Assembly: GCA_963693285.1 (NCBI GenBank)
Contig: OY848928.1
Coordinates: forward strand, 3,906,501-3,970,500
DNA from: Xestospongia muta
Taxonomy: Eukaryota > Porifera > Demospongiae > Haplosclerida > Petrosiidae
DNA length: 64,000 nt
Direction: 5' to 3'
Part shown: positions 1 to 28,355 of the stretch, in pieces
Layout: each line of letters opens with the position of its first letter
Numbering within the stretch: the stretch's first letter is position 1
The notes under the pieces: generated by a model
Told to the model about the DNA's origin: nothing
What the model saw: the letters and a program-made list of their open reading frames with translations, nothing else
The model's database searches: none
Made by a program: the position numbers and the translations under genes

Positions 1-18320
<18,320 letters not shown>

Positions 18321-19233
18321 TTGTTAATTTTTAATCTATTTACATAAGTCAATTATTCTGACTTTTTGTTTACTTTAGTTTTTAATCTAGTTATTAATGT
18401 GTGGTTGTATAAATTAAATTATTTTAAATAATTTTTATAATTTATTTGTTGTCACAAGGTTTATAATTGATATCAAGTTGTTTGTTAAAACATCCAAAAA
18501 TTAATGTTTAGCTACAGATATTTCAAGAAAATAAATTGAATCAAAAAAGTTAATAAATAAGTTATAATACTATTCCTATCCTTTCTCAGGACTACTCTTA
18601 TATGTAATGTATATATATATTAATTGCAACAAGTTTCAGTTGTTATTGTCAAAAAAGGATAGGCTAATTAGGTACACTAGGTATACAACAATTGGTTTTG
18701 TTTATGAGGCTAAATGAAACCTCTTGTATATATTTAGCTAGTTATCATAATACTAACTTAGAAATTACAAGTGATTTGATGACTTGGACCAATTCTTATT
18801 TACCATGGAGTATATAGTCCATGGTTTGAATTACTATAGTAACTACAGTACAGTAACAGTATCATTACATTTTGTTGGTATTGATTGTTTTCTTTCTTTT
18901 CATTGACTTCCATAAATAGCTGCAATTTATTTGTGCCATCATCATAAACCACATTGAATAGCAGTAGTACATGTAGATTAGTGGAAACTAGTACAAGATT
19001 GTTAATACATGGTTAGTGGAAGTAGTACCTGTTATATACCTCACTCTTATTTTGCCTACTCTCTACCAAAAAGCCCTAATGTCTAGATTATGTACTTTTG
19101 ATGTATATAACTAACCATACATTTCAACAAAATTTGTTACATGTATACGAAATCCACAAAAACAAAAACAAAAGCAACAACAATAACAATAACAATAACA
19201 ATAACAATAATAACAGCAGGACAAGAAAAATGA
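18321..19233. other. Intergenic region between HERC1 and receptor A (tail-to-tail)
   Basis: It holds the HERC1 3' UTR with AATAAA at 18530-18535 and 18552-18557, then AT-rich sequence, a ccatgg-containing palindrome near 18803-18827, and an AAC/AAT-rich simple repeat (19156-19218) just beyond the receptor stop. No gene is seen. The whole block recurs downstream of each HERC1 pseudogene copy. Confidence 0.7.
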
Positions 19234-22200
19234 TTAGTTTATGTTATACTCATCTGAAAGTATACTTTCTCTTAGTTTAGGTGGTTGACGTGACAAATCT
19301 CTTATCAGATCATCAAAATCATGGTACATAGTGAATTCAGTAATATTTACACTCTCTTCAGTCTGGTCCAGATTGTCAATATGTTTTGGTACAGATTCAT
19401 TGGTTGATTGTCTTTGACATCTTTCCCTACATTTTAACACCTTGTAAATATGGTATATGATGATGACCCAAAATAATAAGAATACAACACCAGTCAATAT
19501 GAATACAGTAGTGGTAAGGGCTTTTAGTTCTATGTCAGTTTCAGTCAAAAATGTCATCACTGCGAGTATTAAAACTAAGGTTGCATTTATCATCACAATC
19601 AAATCCAAAATGTTCACTGCTTGACTACGAAATGGACGTATGTAAGCCTGAACTGATAAAAAAATAACTAGAAGAGTGGCTTCTGTTAATAGAAGGTAAG
19701 TGTACATAGATCCAGTAAATATAGACGCAATGATAGATATAATGAAGAGATACCAGAGTCGAATACCAAACCAACATCGCCATTTATCTTTGTATGGTCC
19801 AAAGTGTGCATCAAGAAATGGTCTTATTTTGTTCACCCATTTGTATTTGGACAAAAATGGAAGAACAGTTAGCAATATAGTATATGGAAGGATGACAAAT
19901 AAAAGGAAGAAAAGAGCTGTCACACATAAAAAACAATGTCCTACATCTCTAAAATAAAGTATGTTTCCATCAAGACTCCATCTAATTGTTTTCTCAGTAG
20001 AGGTTTCTACAGCAACAACTTTCCACGCATCTACAATAGCATTTACTAATTTAGCATAAGATAAGAAAACTAGAGTAGCCAACACTTGTACTGAATAGTG
20101 AGAAGTATGTCTTGCCAGTTTAGTTGAGTATCTACTAAGTTGTATGAACACAAAGACTATCACAATAAGATATAATGGAAAAGCAAACTGTAAAAATGTT
20201 TTAACTAGCTCTGTCATGCCATCATAAAAGCACAGAGGAAAACCGAGGTTAAGACTACAAAGATTTAACCAGACAAATAAAATTTTGACTGGAACAGATG
20301 GAAATTGGCTAATACTTAAACTGTTTGTAGTTGCAAAGACATTAGCATAGAATATTATGCTTGTAATGGTACCAGTAGCAATACTGATATGTAATACAAA
20401 TAAAATAATGACCAGTAATACTCCAAGAAAGCCAAATGCTACTAAAGTAAACAACCAATAGTTAGAACATTTAAGACATTCCCTGTCTCCAAAGACAACA
20501 CTATAATTGGCTTTACAACTTCCACACACTACACCATTTCTATTACCATCACACAAGTCAAAATTGGTAATTGTTGCAGTCTGTTTAAATCCAAAGTACT
20601 TACAGTAATTATAAGGACAGCTGTCAGACACTGCAGTTATATTACTATTAGGCATTAGACCAACCCACTTGTTGTATGGTAGTGTAACACTACCAGTATC
20701 AAGATTGCAAGACATACCATACCTCTCCAAAAGTGGCAAGCAGATGCAAACATCTCTTGATAACTCAAAACCATAGGGACAGTCATCCATGTATGCTGTT
20801 ATGTAAATTGAAGAAAAAAAATATGAAAATGGTGATAACATCATTGTACCAGACCTTTGTGTCTGATTAGTGAATATGTTAAATGGTAACACACTACATT
20901 TTGTTGCTAGAGTCTGTTCAATAACTTGGTCAGACCTAACAACCCATGAATTACCAAAACTTGAGTATACAGCACCATATGTTGGGTTGTAGTTTGAATC
21001 CACAGACAAAATACTAATATTAAATGTTTTCCCTGGATAGGTAGTTATATTTACTGTCTTGTCAGTGATGCATTGAGGACCTTTTCCTTCAGTTTCATTA
21101 CATATGCAGAGAGCAGTTGGGACTGATGACACATCTAAATTGCTTGTGATATTAAACACTTGTTGATACAAGTCTGCTAACTTTAAGGGATCTATGGTAA
21201 AATTGGTACTAGGAACTTGAAAACAATTGTAAATAGGATGCCCAAATAAGGAATGTCCAGTTAATGTAGCATTGTTATCAATAAAGGTTAAGTTAATATC
21301 AGGAGGTGGATATGTAGTGTAAACAAACTGTTTCTCCATTTGAAATTGAATAGCACAATCAGATCTAAAGATGTTCTCATCCACTATGTAAATAGCTCCA
21401 CCTACTGTGTAAACAGTGTTTCTAATAAACTTCACATTGAGTCTTTGAGTAAAATAAATAGTTGAATCAGATAACAATCTGAGTGCGGCTCCAATAAATG
21501 CATTATTGTCAATAAATTCCATGTAGCCATATAAATACAATTTGCACAGTAGGAATGATATTGCACTACCTCTGTTATTAGTAAACATAGTGTCTTTTGG
21601 TTTGAGACCATAAAGATTGACTTCCTTAAATTGTTGAAATGAAATAACACCATTAGTTGATGGAGACAATGCACCATTGTCATGTGCTTTAATGGCATAT
21701 AATTGAAGTATAGTATTTTCACTACAAAAAGAGCCCTTACATTCAATATGCATACAATCCCCAGTGACATAAGCTTCATTGTTATAACAGGAAACGTTTT
21801 TCAATAATAGATTATAGATACTTGACTTAGATATTTGAATAGTAAGCCCAGATCCAACTTGAGCACCTCTATGAGCCTGGAACACACTGTTAGTAATAGT
21901 AACAATAGGTTCATTAGTTATATCTTGAATAACAGTATCAATTAAAACAGTTAATCCTAGTCCTTGACTTCTATAGGAACCTCCTTTATTACTAGAGAAT
22001 ATACATTGATCATACAAAGATGTAAATGATGTTCCTTGTATTATAACTGAAGTAGCTCCACCAATATTGTTAACAAAGTAGGTATTGTTTACATACAGTC
22101 TCAGTGGTACAGTAAAATTCATAGAATAGATCGAAAGTCCACCAGCATGAGAAAAGATGACATCAGGATATTGTTGAGTTCTGTCCAATTTGTAATTGTT

Positions 22201-22947
22201 AGGTGGATTGTTTTTATTAAAAGAGATGTTTCCACTGTTTATGATCACTTCAATATTATTATTACTAGTTACTTGTCCATTATATATTATAAATATTCCA
22301 GAACCTGAACAAAAATGACTACCAACATTAGAACAGTCATTAACTTCCTGAACATTTTGTTCATACAAACCAGAATTAGTTATTATAATCTTATCAAGTT
22401 GTACTAGCTCAAGTACATTGACAGCTAAAACAGCATATCCAAAATATTCCACTATAGTTATATCATGTAATCTGACATTGGTTGAGTGAAGAAACAACAG
22501 AACTGTCTGTAGTTCGTGCAACGATTGATTTGTACTAGTCCTGTTGAAGTTATAAAGTAATCTTTCATCAATTATTCCACCACAGTTCATAAATACAATG
22601 TTAGAGAGGGTCAAATTTGTACCAGAGACAAAGACAAAGCCTCGACTTGTAAATGACCTTTCTACTGATCTTTTACAGGTCACAATAGCAGGATCATTGG
22701 GTGTCTCTGAAGTTATCAATAGATCATGTACATTGTTAAGTGTACATGATGTTCCATTAGAGATTGTATGATTACCATTTGAGAGTAGAAGAGTGGTATC
22801 ATTTAAAGATATAGAGGATTTATTACAGAGATAATACTCAAGAGTAGATTCCTGTCCTGTAGGTTGAACAATGAAGACATTTCTAGCTGTAGCAGTCCAT
22901 ACAGTAAAAAGGAGACCAATGAAGACAAACTGTAAGAATATAGACAT
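19234..22947 (-). CDS. Beta-helix multipass membrane protein, copy A
   Basis: A single-exon gene of 1237 codons. I start at the Met aligned with the other copies (MSIFLQFVFIGLLFTVWTA); an in-frame Met six codons earlier lacks support. Visible parts: signal peptide 1-20; Asn- and Thr-rich ectodomain to about 590 with beta-helix rungs (FIDNNAFIGAAL, FIRNTVYTVGGAIYI, FVNNIGGATSVI) and many N-glycosylation sites; CICNETEGKGPQC near 612; YPGKTFNISILSVDS; Cys clusters CPYGFELSRDVCIC and NRNGVVCGSC to CLKC up to about 828; then about 8-10 membrane segments (830-1170) with the loop FLDAHFGPYKDKWRCWFG; and a cytosolic tail ending LRESILSDEYNIN. From memory, this Cys/membrane module resembles a large uncharacterised family of marine invertebrates. 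Its function is unknown; a cell-surface receptor is inferred. It differs from C, E, F and G by a three-codon longer CKYFGFKQTATITNF block, shared with D. Confidence 0.88.
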   Translation of the reverse strand: MSIFLQFVFIGLLFTVWTATARNVFIVQPTGQESTLEYYLCNKSSISLNDTTLLLSNGNHTISNGTSCTLNNVHDLLITSETPNDPAIVTCKRSVERSFTSRGFVFVSGTNLTLSNIVFMNCGGIIDERLLYNFNRTSTNQSLHELQTVLLFLHSTNVRLHDITIVEYFGYAVLAVNVLELVQLDKIIITNSGLYEQNVQEVNDCSNVGSHFCSGSGIFIIYNGQVTSNNNIEVIINSGNISFNKNNPPNNYKLDRTQQYPDVIFSHAGGLSIYSMNFTVPLRLYVNNTYFVNNIGGATSVIIQGTSFTSLYDQCIFSSNKGGSYRSQGLGLTVLIDTVIQDITNEPIVTITNSVFQAHRGAQVGSGLTIQISKSSIYNLLLKNVSCYNNEAYVTGDCMHIECKGSFCSENTILQLYAIKAHDNGALSPSTNGVISFQQFKEVNLYGLKPKDTMFTNNRGSAISFLLCKLYLYGYMEFIDNNAFIGAALRLLSDSTIYFTQRLNVKFIRNTVYTVGGAIYIVDENIFRSDCAIQFQMEKQFVYTTYPPPDINLTFIDNNATLTGHSLFGHPIYNCFQVPSTNFTIDPLKLADLYQQVFNITSNLDVSSVPTALCICNETEGKGPQCITDKTVNITTYPGKTFNISILSVDSNYNPTYGAVYSSFGNSWVVRSDQVIEQTLATKCSVLPFNIFTNQTQRSGTMMLSPFSYFFSSIYITAYMDDCPYGFELSRDVCICLPLLERYGMSCNLDTGSVTLPYNKWVGLMPNSNITAVSDSCPYNYCKYFGFKQTATITNFDLCDGNRNGVVCGSCKANYSVVFGDRECLKCSNYWLFTLVAFGFLGVLLVIILFVLHISIATGTITSIIFYANVFATTNSLSISQFPSVPVKILFVWLNLCSLNLGFPLCFYDGMTELVKTFLQFAFPLYLIVIVFVFIQLSRYSTKLARHTSHYSVQVLATLVFLSYAKLVNAIVDAWKVVAVETSTEKTIRWSLDGNILYFRDVGHCFLCVTALFFLLFVILPYTILLTVLPFLSKYKWVNKIRPFLDAHFGPYKDKWRCWFGIRLWYLFIISIIASIFTGSMYTYLLLTEATLLVIFLSVQAYIRPFRSQAVNILDLIVMINATLVLILAVMTFLTETDIELKALTTTVFILTGVVFLLFWVIIIYHIYKVLKCRERCQRQSTNESVPKHIDNLDQTEESVNITEFTMYHDFDDLIRDLSRQPPKLRESILSDEYNIN

Positions 22948-23016
22948 TGTAGCGAACTGCAACACTTTGTAAATCGATAATTCCTCTCTAAACTTGACCT
23001 CTCAAAATATGATTTT
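22948..23016 (-). promoter_or_regulatory. Conserved 5' flank of receptor genes (copy A example)
   Basis: Directly upstream of the ATG a block containing (in + orientation) acactttgtaaatcgataat and tcctc is kept almost unchanged in all intact copies: near 32066, 40128, 46405, 52380 and 57877. Beyond it the flanks differ between two classes (A/C/D/G and E/F). It is the best candidate for 5' UTR and core promoter; no clear TATA box. Confidence 0.45.
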
Positions 23017-23607
23017 TATGTACTTCTCATATAGTTGTGTTATGATACTGTGTCACGACAAACCACACCCAAAGTAATTGAGTCACTCTCTAATAAAGAT
23101 CTTAAACAGGTATTATGACATGATGGATGGATAGATGGATGGATGGATTGAGAGACTGAATGGACAACCAAATATAAGTGGAGAAAGTAATCAATGTCTA
23201 ATGATAAAGTTGACTCTATCTTTATGTAGGTATCTGGTGGTGTACGTCACGTGGTGTCATGTACCATGTGTCACCTCCGGAACGATTTTCTCAGACCATG
23301 TCTATTCCACGGGAAATCCTCTCAAAATACTCCTCTCTTAAAGGAATTCCCTTACCTGCTATATACAAACGTTTACTAGTTCTCAAACTATTTCTCACAT
23401 AACATCTTGTTGTCATGGCGACTATTTAGTTTTTACCAGATGTCAAAAAAAGAGGTTATTGGTACATTTTATGTTAATTTTTTACATGATAGTATATCAC
23501 TTTTGATAATATCTTCGACACATGTATAAAGATTGATGAGATCAGTATTAACACGTACTACGAACTCTAGTAGCCATGGACCATTAGTCACTATTAACAG
23601 AACAGAA

Positions 23608-23633
23608 TCTCTCTCTCTCTCTCTCTCTCTCTT
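23608..23633 (+). repeat. (CT)n tract at the exon 35/38 deletion junction
   Basis: A shortened copy of the tract before HERC1 exon 38, now fused to the end of exon 35 after loss of exons 36-37. Confidence 0.85.
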
Positions 23634-25794
23634 TCATGTCCACTCACGAACACCCACACAGATTTGTCTTCAATCCAGACTGTACTGATATGCATCTATT
23701 CAAATTTGTTGGTGTTTTATTTGGAGTTGGTAATAAATCTTCGTTTAGCATTACCTATGTGGAAACTAATTGCTAGGATGAGCCTTACTATTGATGACTT
23801 GGAAGAAGTAAGTATACTTATCAAATTTTGACTACTTTCTTTCTGAGCATAAAATAAGCTATTAAAAGTTAATAGTTTACATGTAGTCAAACAGATGCCA
23901 TAATGTTGAAATCTTCACTGTATACTTTCATATGTCACTAATCAAATAGAATTATTGATAGAGCTCTACCCCAGCTAGTCCTGGATGACTTTTATTTTAT
24001 TTTATTTTTAGATTGATCTTATGTTTACCAGAACATTGACTGGTATACGAGATATTGATAAAGGCGGAGTCACTGAAGAAAATTTTGCCGAGGTAGGCAG
24101 CACTAGACACCAGACAATTTAATCTAAATTTGTTATTTTTTTGTTGATTTTGACAAACATATACTAATACACAATATCCTAGCTTGTTTAATTTTAACAA
24201 TGTAAAGAATACCTCTATTTTAATAAATCAATCATAATCTCATAATATATAGATTAGTTGTTTTAACTGATTTATAGACATTTTGACCACATACATCTCT
24301 GTCAAATATATTAAAGTATATATATGAATTCCATAGTAACAACCCTGGTCCAGCATCATTATATATTATAGTTTGTCTAGAAATCATCATAGTTCTAACA
24401 ATTAACTACACAATCAATCAATTCCATAGTACATTTATTATATTAGTAATAAATACTGTACATGATGTTTACTCTATTGTATTAAATAATTTCCTACATA
24501 CATACAACTAGTATAACAATATATTGGCTATATCAACCAATCAAGTTGTACATTGTATAATAGAGTGTACAAAGGATGGTATCTTAAGTTAATTGTCAAG
24601 GAAAAAATAAAATCAAGGAATTATATTTTTGGCTAAATACTTTCTCTTGTTATATTTAATGATATCTTTCCTTCAGATGATTCCATTGGAAACATTTGAG
24701 GTCCAGAGTATGTCAGGAAAGTTCCTACCTTTTGTACCAAATGGACGTGATATTAAACTGACATTTGCAAACAGAAAAGAATATTGTGATAAAGCCTTAC
24801 ATTTCAGGCTACATGAACTAGATAAACAGGTAATGGGAACCAGTCATACAAGTATTCTCATGTGATGTAATTTTGTCTAGATATCAGCTATACGAGAAGG
24901 GATGTCCCTGATAATACCTGTTCCATTGTTGTCCCTTTTTACTGCAAGCTTATTAGAAAGATTAGTTTGTGGATCTGAACAATCAGATATAGCAGTACTG
25001 AAAAAGATTGCCAAGTAAGTCAAGTTTTAATAGTATGGTAGTCATGGAAACTAGCCCCTCCTCTTTCTTTATTGTCTGATTACTGGTCATTAGATTGGAG
25101 TTTACATATCTGACTACTAATATTTTAAATGTATTTTTGTAGATATAAAGATGACAGTGAGAGTGATCAGGTATATCTGTGGTTATGACAAGCATTGGAA
25201 GACTTCAGTAATGAGGAAAGGTCTTTATTCTTAAGATTTGTATCAGGACGTTCTCGACTTCCAACAAGAGTTAGTGAAATATCTCAACGGTTCCAGCTCT
25301 CCAAAGGAGGAAGAGTAAGTCAATTTTAAAGTACACTTCATATAGTGTTACAAATGAGATACAAATATAGTTTTCTCATCAGAGTGGGTGTGGCACATGA
25401 GATTAGACTAATATGTTGTTGGTGACCCTAATATCATGTTTGTGTACTTTTATTACATGTATACAAGCTCCACAACAACAACAAAAATGATTGCTTATTT
25501 CATACTCCTGATTTTTAACTTTCCTAACAATTTGCTACATGACACTATATTGGATTATTATGGTTTTATGATAATATTCACAGACATATTCTAAGTGGTT
25601 ATTTTTACAGCCCTCCATATAAATTCACATGTATAATTTTCTACAAGGATCACCTCTAGTCTGTAAGGTCAAAACCAAATGGAGTATCACACTTAATCAT
25701 ATAATATGTCTTGTGATATCTACATGTAAATATTTGTATATAATGTAACATAATAAAGTAGCTGAGGACATATTGTAACTAGAATGATAATCAG

Positions 25795-25797
<3 letters not shown>

Positions 25798-25831
<34 letters not shown>
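25798..25831 (+). repeat. (CT)n tract before pseudo-exon 43 (copy 1)
   Basis: A pure CT run of 34 bases ahead of the exon 43 acceptor. The true HERC1 intron has an interrupted tract here (18074-18096), so the repeat expanded or was purified in the copy. Confidence 0.85.
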
Positions 25832-25832
<1 letters not shown>

Positions 25833-26060
25833 ATTTCTATGTAGACTGTTGATGGTCTTCCAACAGCCCAAACATGTTTCTTTCAACTTCGTTTACCTCA
25901 ATATAGTAGTCAACAGATCTTAGCTGAGAGACTACGTTATGCTGTTAGACATTGTCGATCTATTGACATGGATAATTACATGTTACGTAGGAACACTAGT
26001 GTTGGAGGGGGTGGAGACTCTGATGATTATGATGATGATGAAGATCTCTATTCAGATTAG

Positions 26061-26980
26061 CTGCTAATTTTTAATCTATTTACATAAGTCAATTATTCTG
26101 ACTTTTTGTTTACTTTAGTTTTTAATCTAGTTATTAATGTGTGGTTGTATAAATTATTTTAAATAATTTTTATAATTTATTTGTTGTTACAAGGTTTATA
26201 ATTGATATCAAGTTGTTTATTAAAACATCCAAAAATTAATGTTTAGCTACAGATATTTCAAGAAAATAAATTGAATCAAAATAGTTAATAAATAAGTTAT
26301 AATACTATTCCTATCCTTTCTCTGGACTACTCTTATATGTAATGTACTTATATATTAATTGCAGCAAGTTTCAGTTGTTATTGTCAAAAAAGGATAGGCT
26401 AATTAGGTAGACTAGGTATACAACAATTGTTTTTGTTTATGAGGCTAAATGAAACCTCTTGTATATATTTAGCTAGTTGTCATAATACTAACTTAGAAAT
26501 TACAAGTGATTTGATGATATGGACTAATTCTTAATTATTTATAAAATGATCATGGAGTATATAGTCTATGGTTTGAATTACTATAGTAACTACAGTACAG
26601 TAACAGTATCATTACACTTTGTTGGTATTGATTGTTTTGTTTCTTTCATTGACTTGCATAAGTAACTCCAATTTATTTGTCCCATCATCATAAACCACAT
26701 TGAATAGCAGTAGTACATGTAGATTAGTAGAAACTAGTACAAGATTGTTAATACATGGTTATGGAATTAGTACCTGTTACCCTACTCCTATTTTGCCTAC
26801 TCTCTACCAAAAAACCCTAATGTCTAGTTTATGTACTTTTGGTGCATATAACTATCCCTACATTTCAACAAAATTTATTATATGTATACGAAATCCACAA
26901 AAACAAAAACAAAAACAACAACAATAACAATAATAATAACAATAATAACAGCAGGACAACAAAAATGATTAGTTTATGTT
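26061..26980. other. Copied HERC1 3' UTR and intergenic block
   Basis: Closely matches 18321-19233: AT-rich 3' UTR, AATAAA-like sites, the catggagtatatag palindrome near 26552, and the AAC/AAT repeat (26898-26950). No gene is seen. Confidence 0.75.
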
Positions 26981-27771
26981 TTACTCATCTGAGAGTATAC
27001 TTTCTCTTAGTTTAGGTGGTTGACGTGACAAATCTCTTATCAGATCATCAAAATCATGGTACATAGTGAATTCAGTAATATTCACACTCTCTTCAGTCTG
27101 GTCCAGATTGTCAATATGTTTTGGTACAGATTCATTGGTTGATTGTCTTTGACAACACCAGTCAATATGAATCCAGTAACAAGGAAGAACACATAATCTT
27201 CATTTCTTGACAAAATTATTATAGCTATCACTATCAGACCTAAAACACCATTTGTCATCACAATCAAATCCAAAATGTTCACTGCTTGACTACGAAATGG
27301 TCTTATATATGCTTGCACCATAACAAAAATAGCTAAAAGAATAGCTTCTGTAAATACAAGGTACTTGTATGTAAATACTGTAGATATAGACGCAATGATA
27401 GATATAATGAAGAGATACCAGAGTCGAATACCAAACCAACATTGCCATTTATCCTTGTATGGTCCAAAGTGTGCATCAAGAAATGGTCTCATTTTGTTCA
27501 CCCATTTATATTTGGACATAAATGGAAGAACAGTTAGTAATATAGTATATGGAAAGATGACAAATTAGAGGAAGAAAAGAGCTGTCACACCTAACAAACA
27601 ATCTCCTACATCTCTAAAATAAAGTATATTTCCGTCAAGACTCCATCTAATTGTTTCCTCAGTAGAGGTTTCTACAACAACAACTTTCCATGCATCTACA
27701 ATAGCATTAACTAATTTAGCATAAGATAATAAAACTAGAGTAGCCAACACTTGTACAGAATAGTGAGAAGT
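26981..27771 (-). pseudogene. Receptor pseudogene fragment, copy B (C-terminal third)
   Basis: Only the last membrane segments and tail remain. A tail codon that is Tyr in other copies is TAA at 26981-26983 (after LRESILSDE). A deletion at about 27152 removes the last membrane segment and shifts the frame. A Leu codon has become TAA within LFFLLFVI near 27567. The 5' side ends abruptly at about 27771, where unrelated flank sequence begins. Confidence 0.9.
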
Positions 27772-28355
27772 TTGTTATTGAGTGTCTTTTGTATTTTAAT
27801 AAAAAAATATTTTAAAAATAGTTAGTAACTCCCATTACTATAGCAACTACAGTATAGTATACAGTACCATTTTTTATGCCATCATCAGAAACCACAACGA
27901 AATAGCAGAAATATATGTAGATTAGTAGAAACTAGTACAAGATGATTATTAATACATGGTTAGTGGAATTAGTACCTGTTACCCTACTCCTACTTTGGCT
28001 ACTCTCTACCAAAAAGGCCCTTATGTCTATTTTATGTACTTTTAGTGTATATAACTATCTCTATGTTTCAACAAAATGTATTAAATGTATACAAGATCCA
28101 CAACAACAGCAACAAGAATAGCAAGAAAAACAACAAATATATATAACAACAACAATCAAAATATTGACACGACACCAAAAATTGGTTTATGTCATACACA
28201 CCTGAAAGTATACTCTCTCTTAGTTCCAGTGGTTCATATGACAAAAACTAGTAAATAAACTAACATATCTTGTTTGTGTACTTTTATTACACTACATGTG
28301 CTCCACAACAACAATAATAATGAGAGAACAGCAATAACAATATCAACAAAAATGA
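27772..28355. other. Intergenic, with a tail relic of a further receptor copy
   Basis: AT-rich sequence resembling the 3' flanks of E-I (compare 48350-48660). At 28186-28245, - strand, it carries the last codons of another receptor copy (ctgaaagtatactctctctt and onward), without any upstream body. AAC-type simple repeats lie on both sides. Confidence 0.6.

Larger units (their letters stand above)
23017..26060 (+). pseudogene. HERC1 3'-end pseudogene, copy 1 (exons 34, 35, 38-43)
   Basis: Near-identical to HERC1 14545-18320. It holds exon 34 (23035-23109), exon 35 (from 23230), a deletion that removes exons 36-37 and joins exon 35 to the (CT)n tract at about 23608, exon 38 (23662-23807), 39 (24012-24092), 40 (24677-24829), 41 (24881-25014), 42 (25143-25314) and 43 (25845-26060). 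Lesions are a two-base insertion in exon 35 near 23269, a 17-base deletion in exon 38 near 23730, and a Trp-to-stop TGA at 25186-25188. Exons 39-41 and 43, with the catalytic Cys, are otherwise intact. There is no start or upstream gene, so it cannot make HERC1. The left boundary joins receptor A's 5' flank directly to HERC1 intron 33. Confidence 0.92.

Noticed and set aside
19700..19957. Recurrent 60-85 residue + strand frames over the receptor membrane domain
   Set aside because: Antisense shadows of the real gene; no start context, no splice logic, and no independent conservation.
21432..21779. 86-115 residue - strand frame recurring in each receptor copy
   Set aside because: It is a +1-shifted shadow of the receptor frame; it recurs only because the copies are near-identical.
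19234..22947. Bacterial (chlamydial Pmp-like autotransporter) origin of the receptor genes
   Set aside because: The beta-helix rungs are similar in style, but the C-terminus is an alpha-helical multipass domain rather than an outer-membrane barrel, and the AT-rich flanks fit the animal genome.
22948..22965. Upstream Met start for receptor A
   Set aside because: The six extra codons have no counterpart in the other copies, whose frames begin at the aligned Met of the signal peptide.
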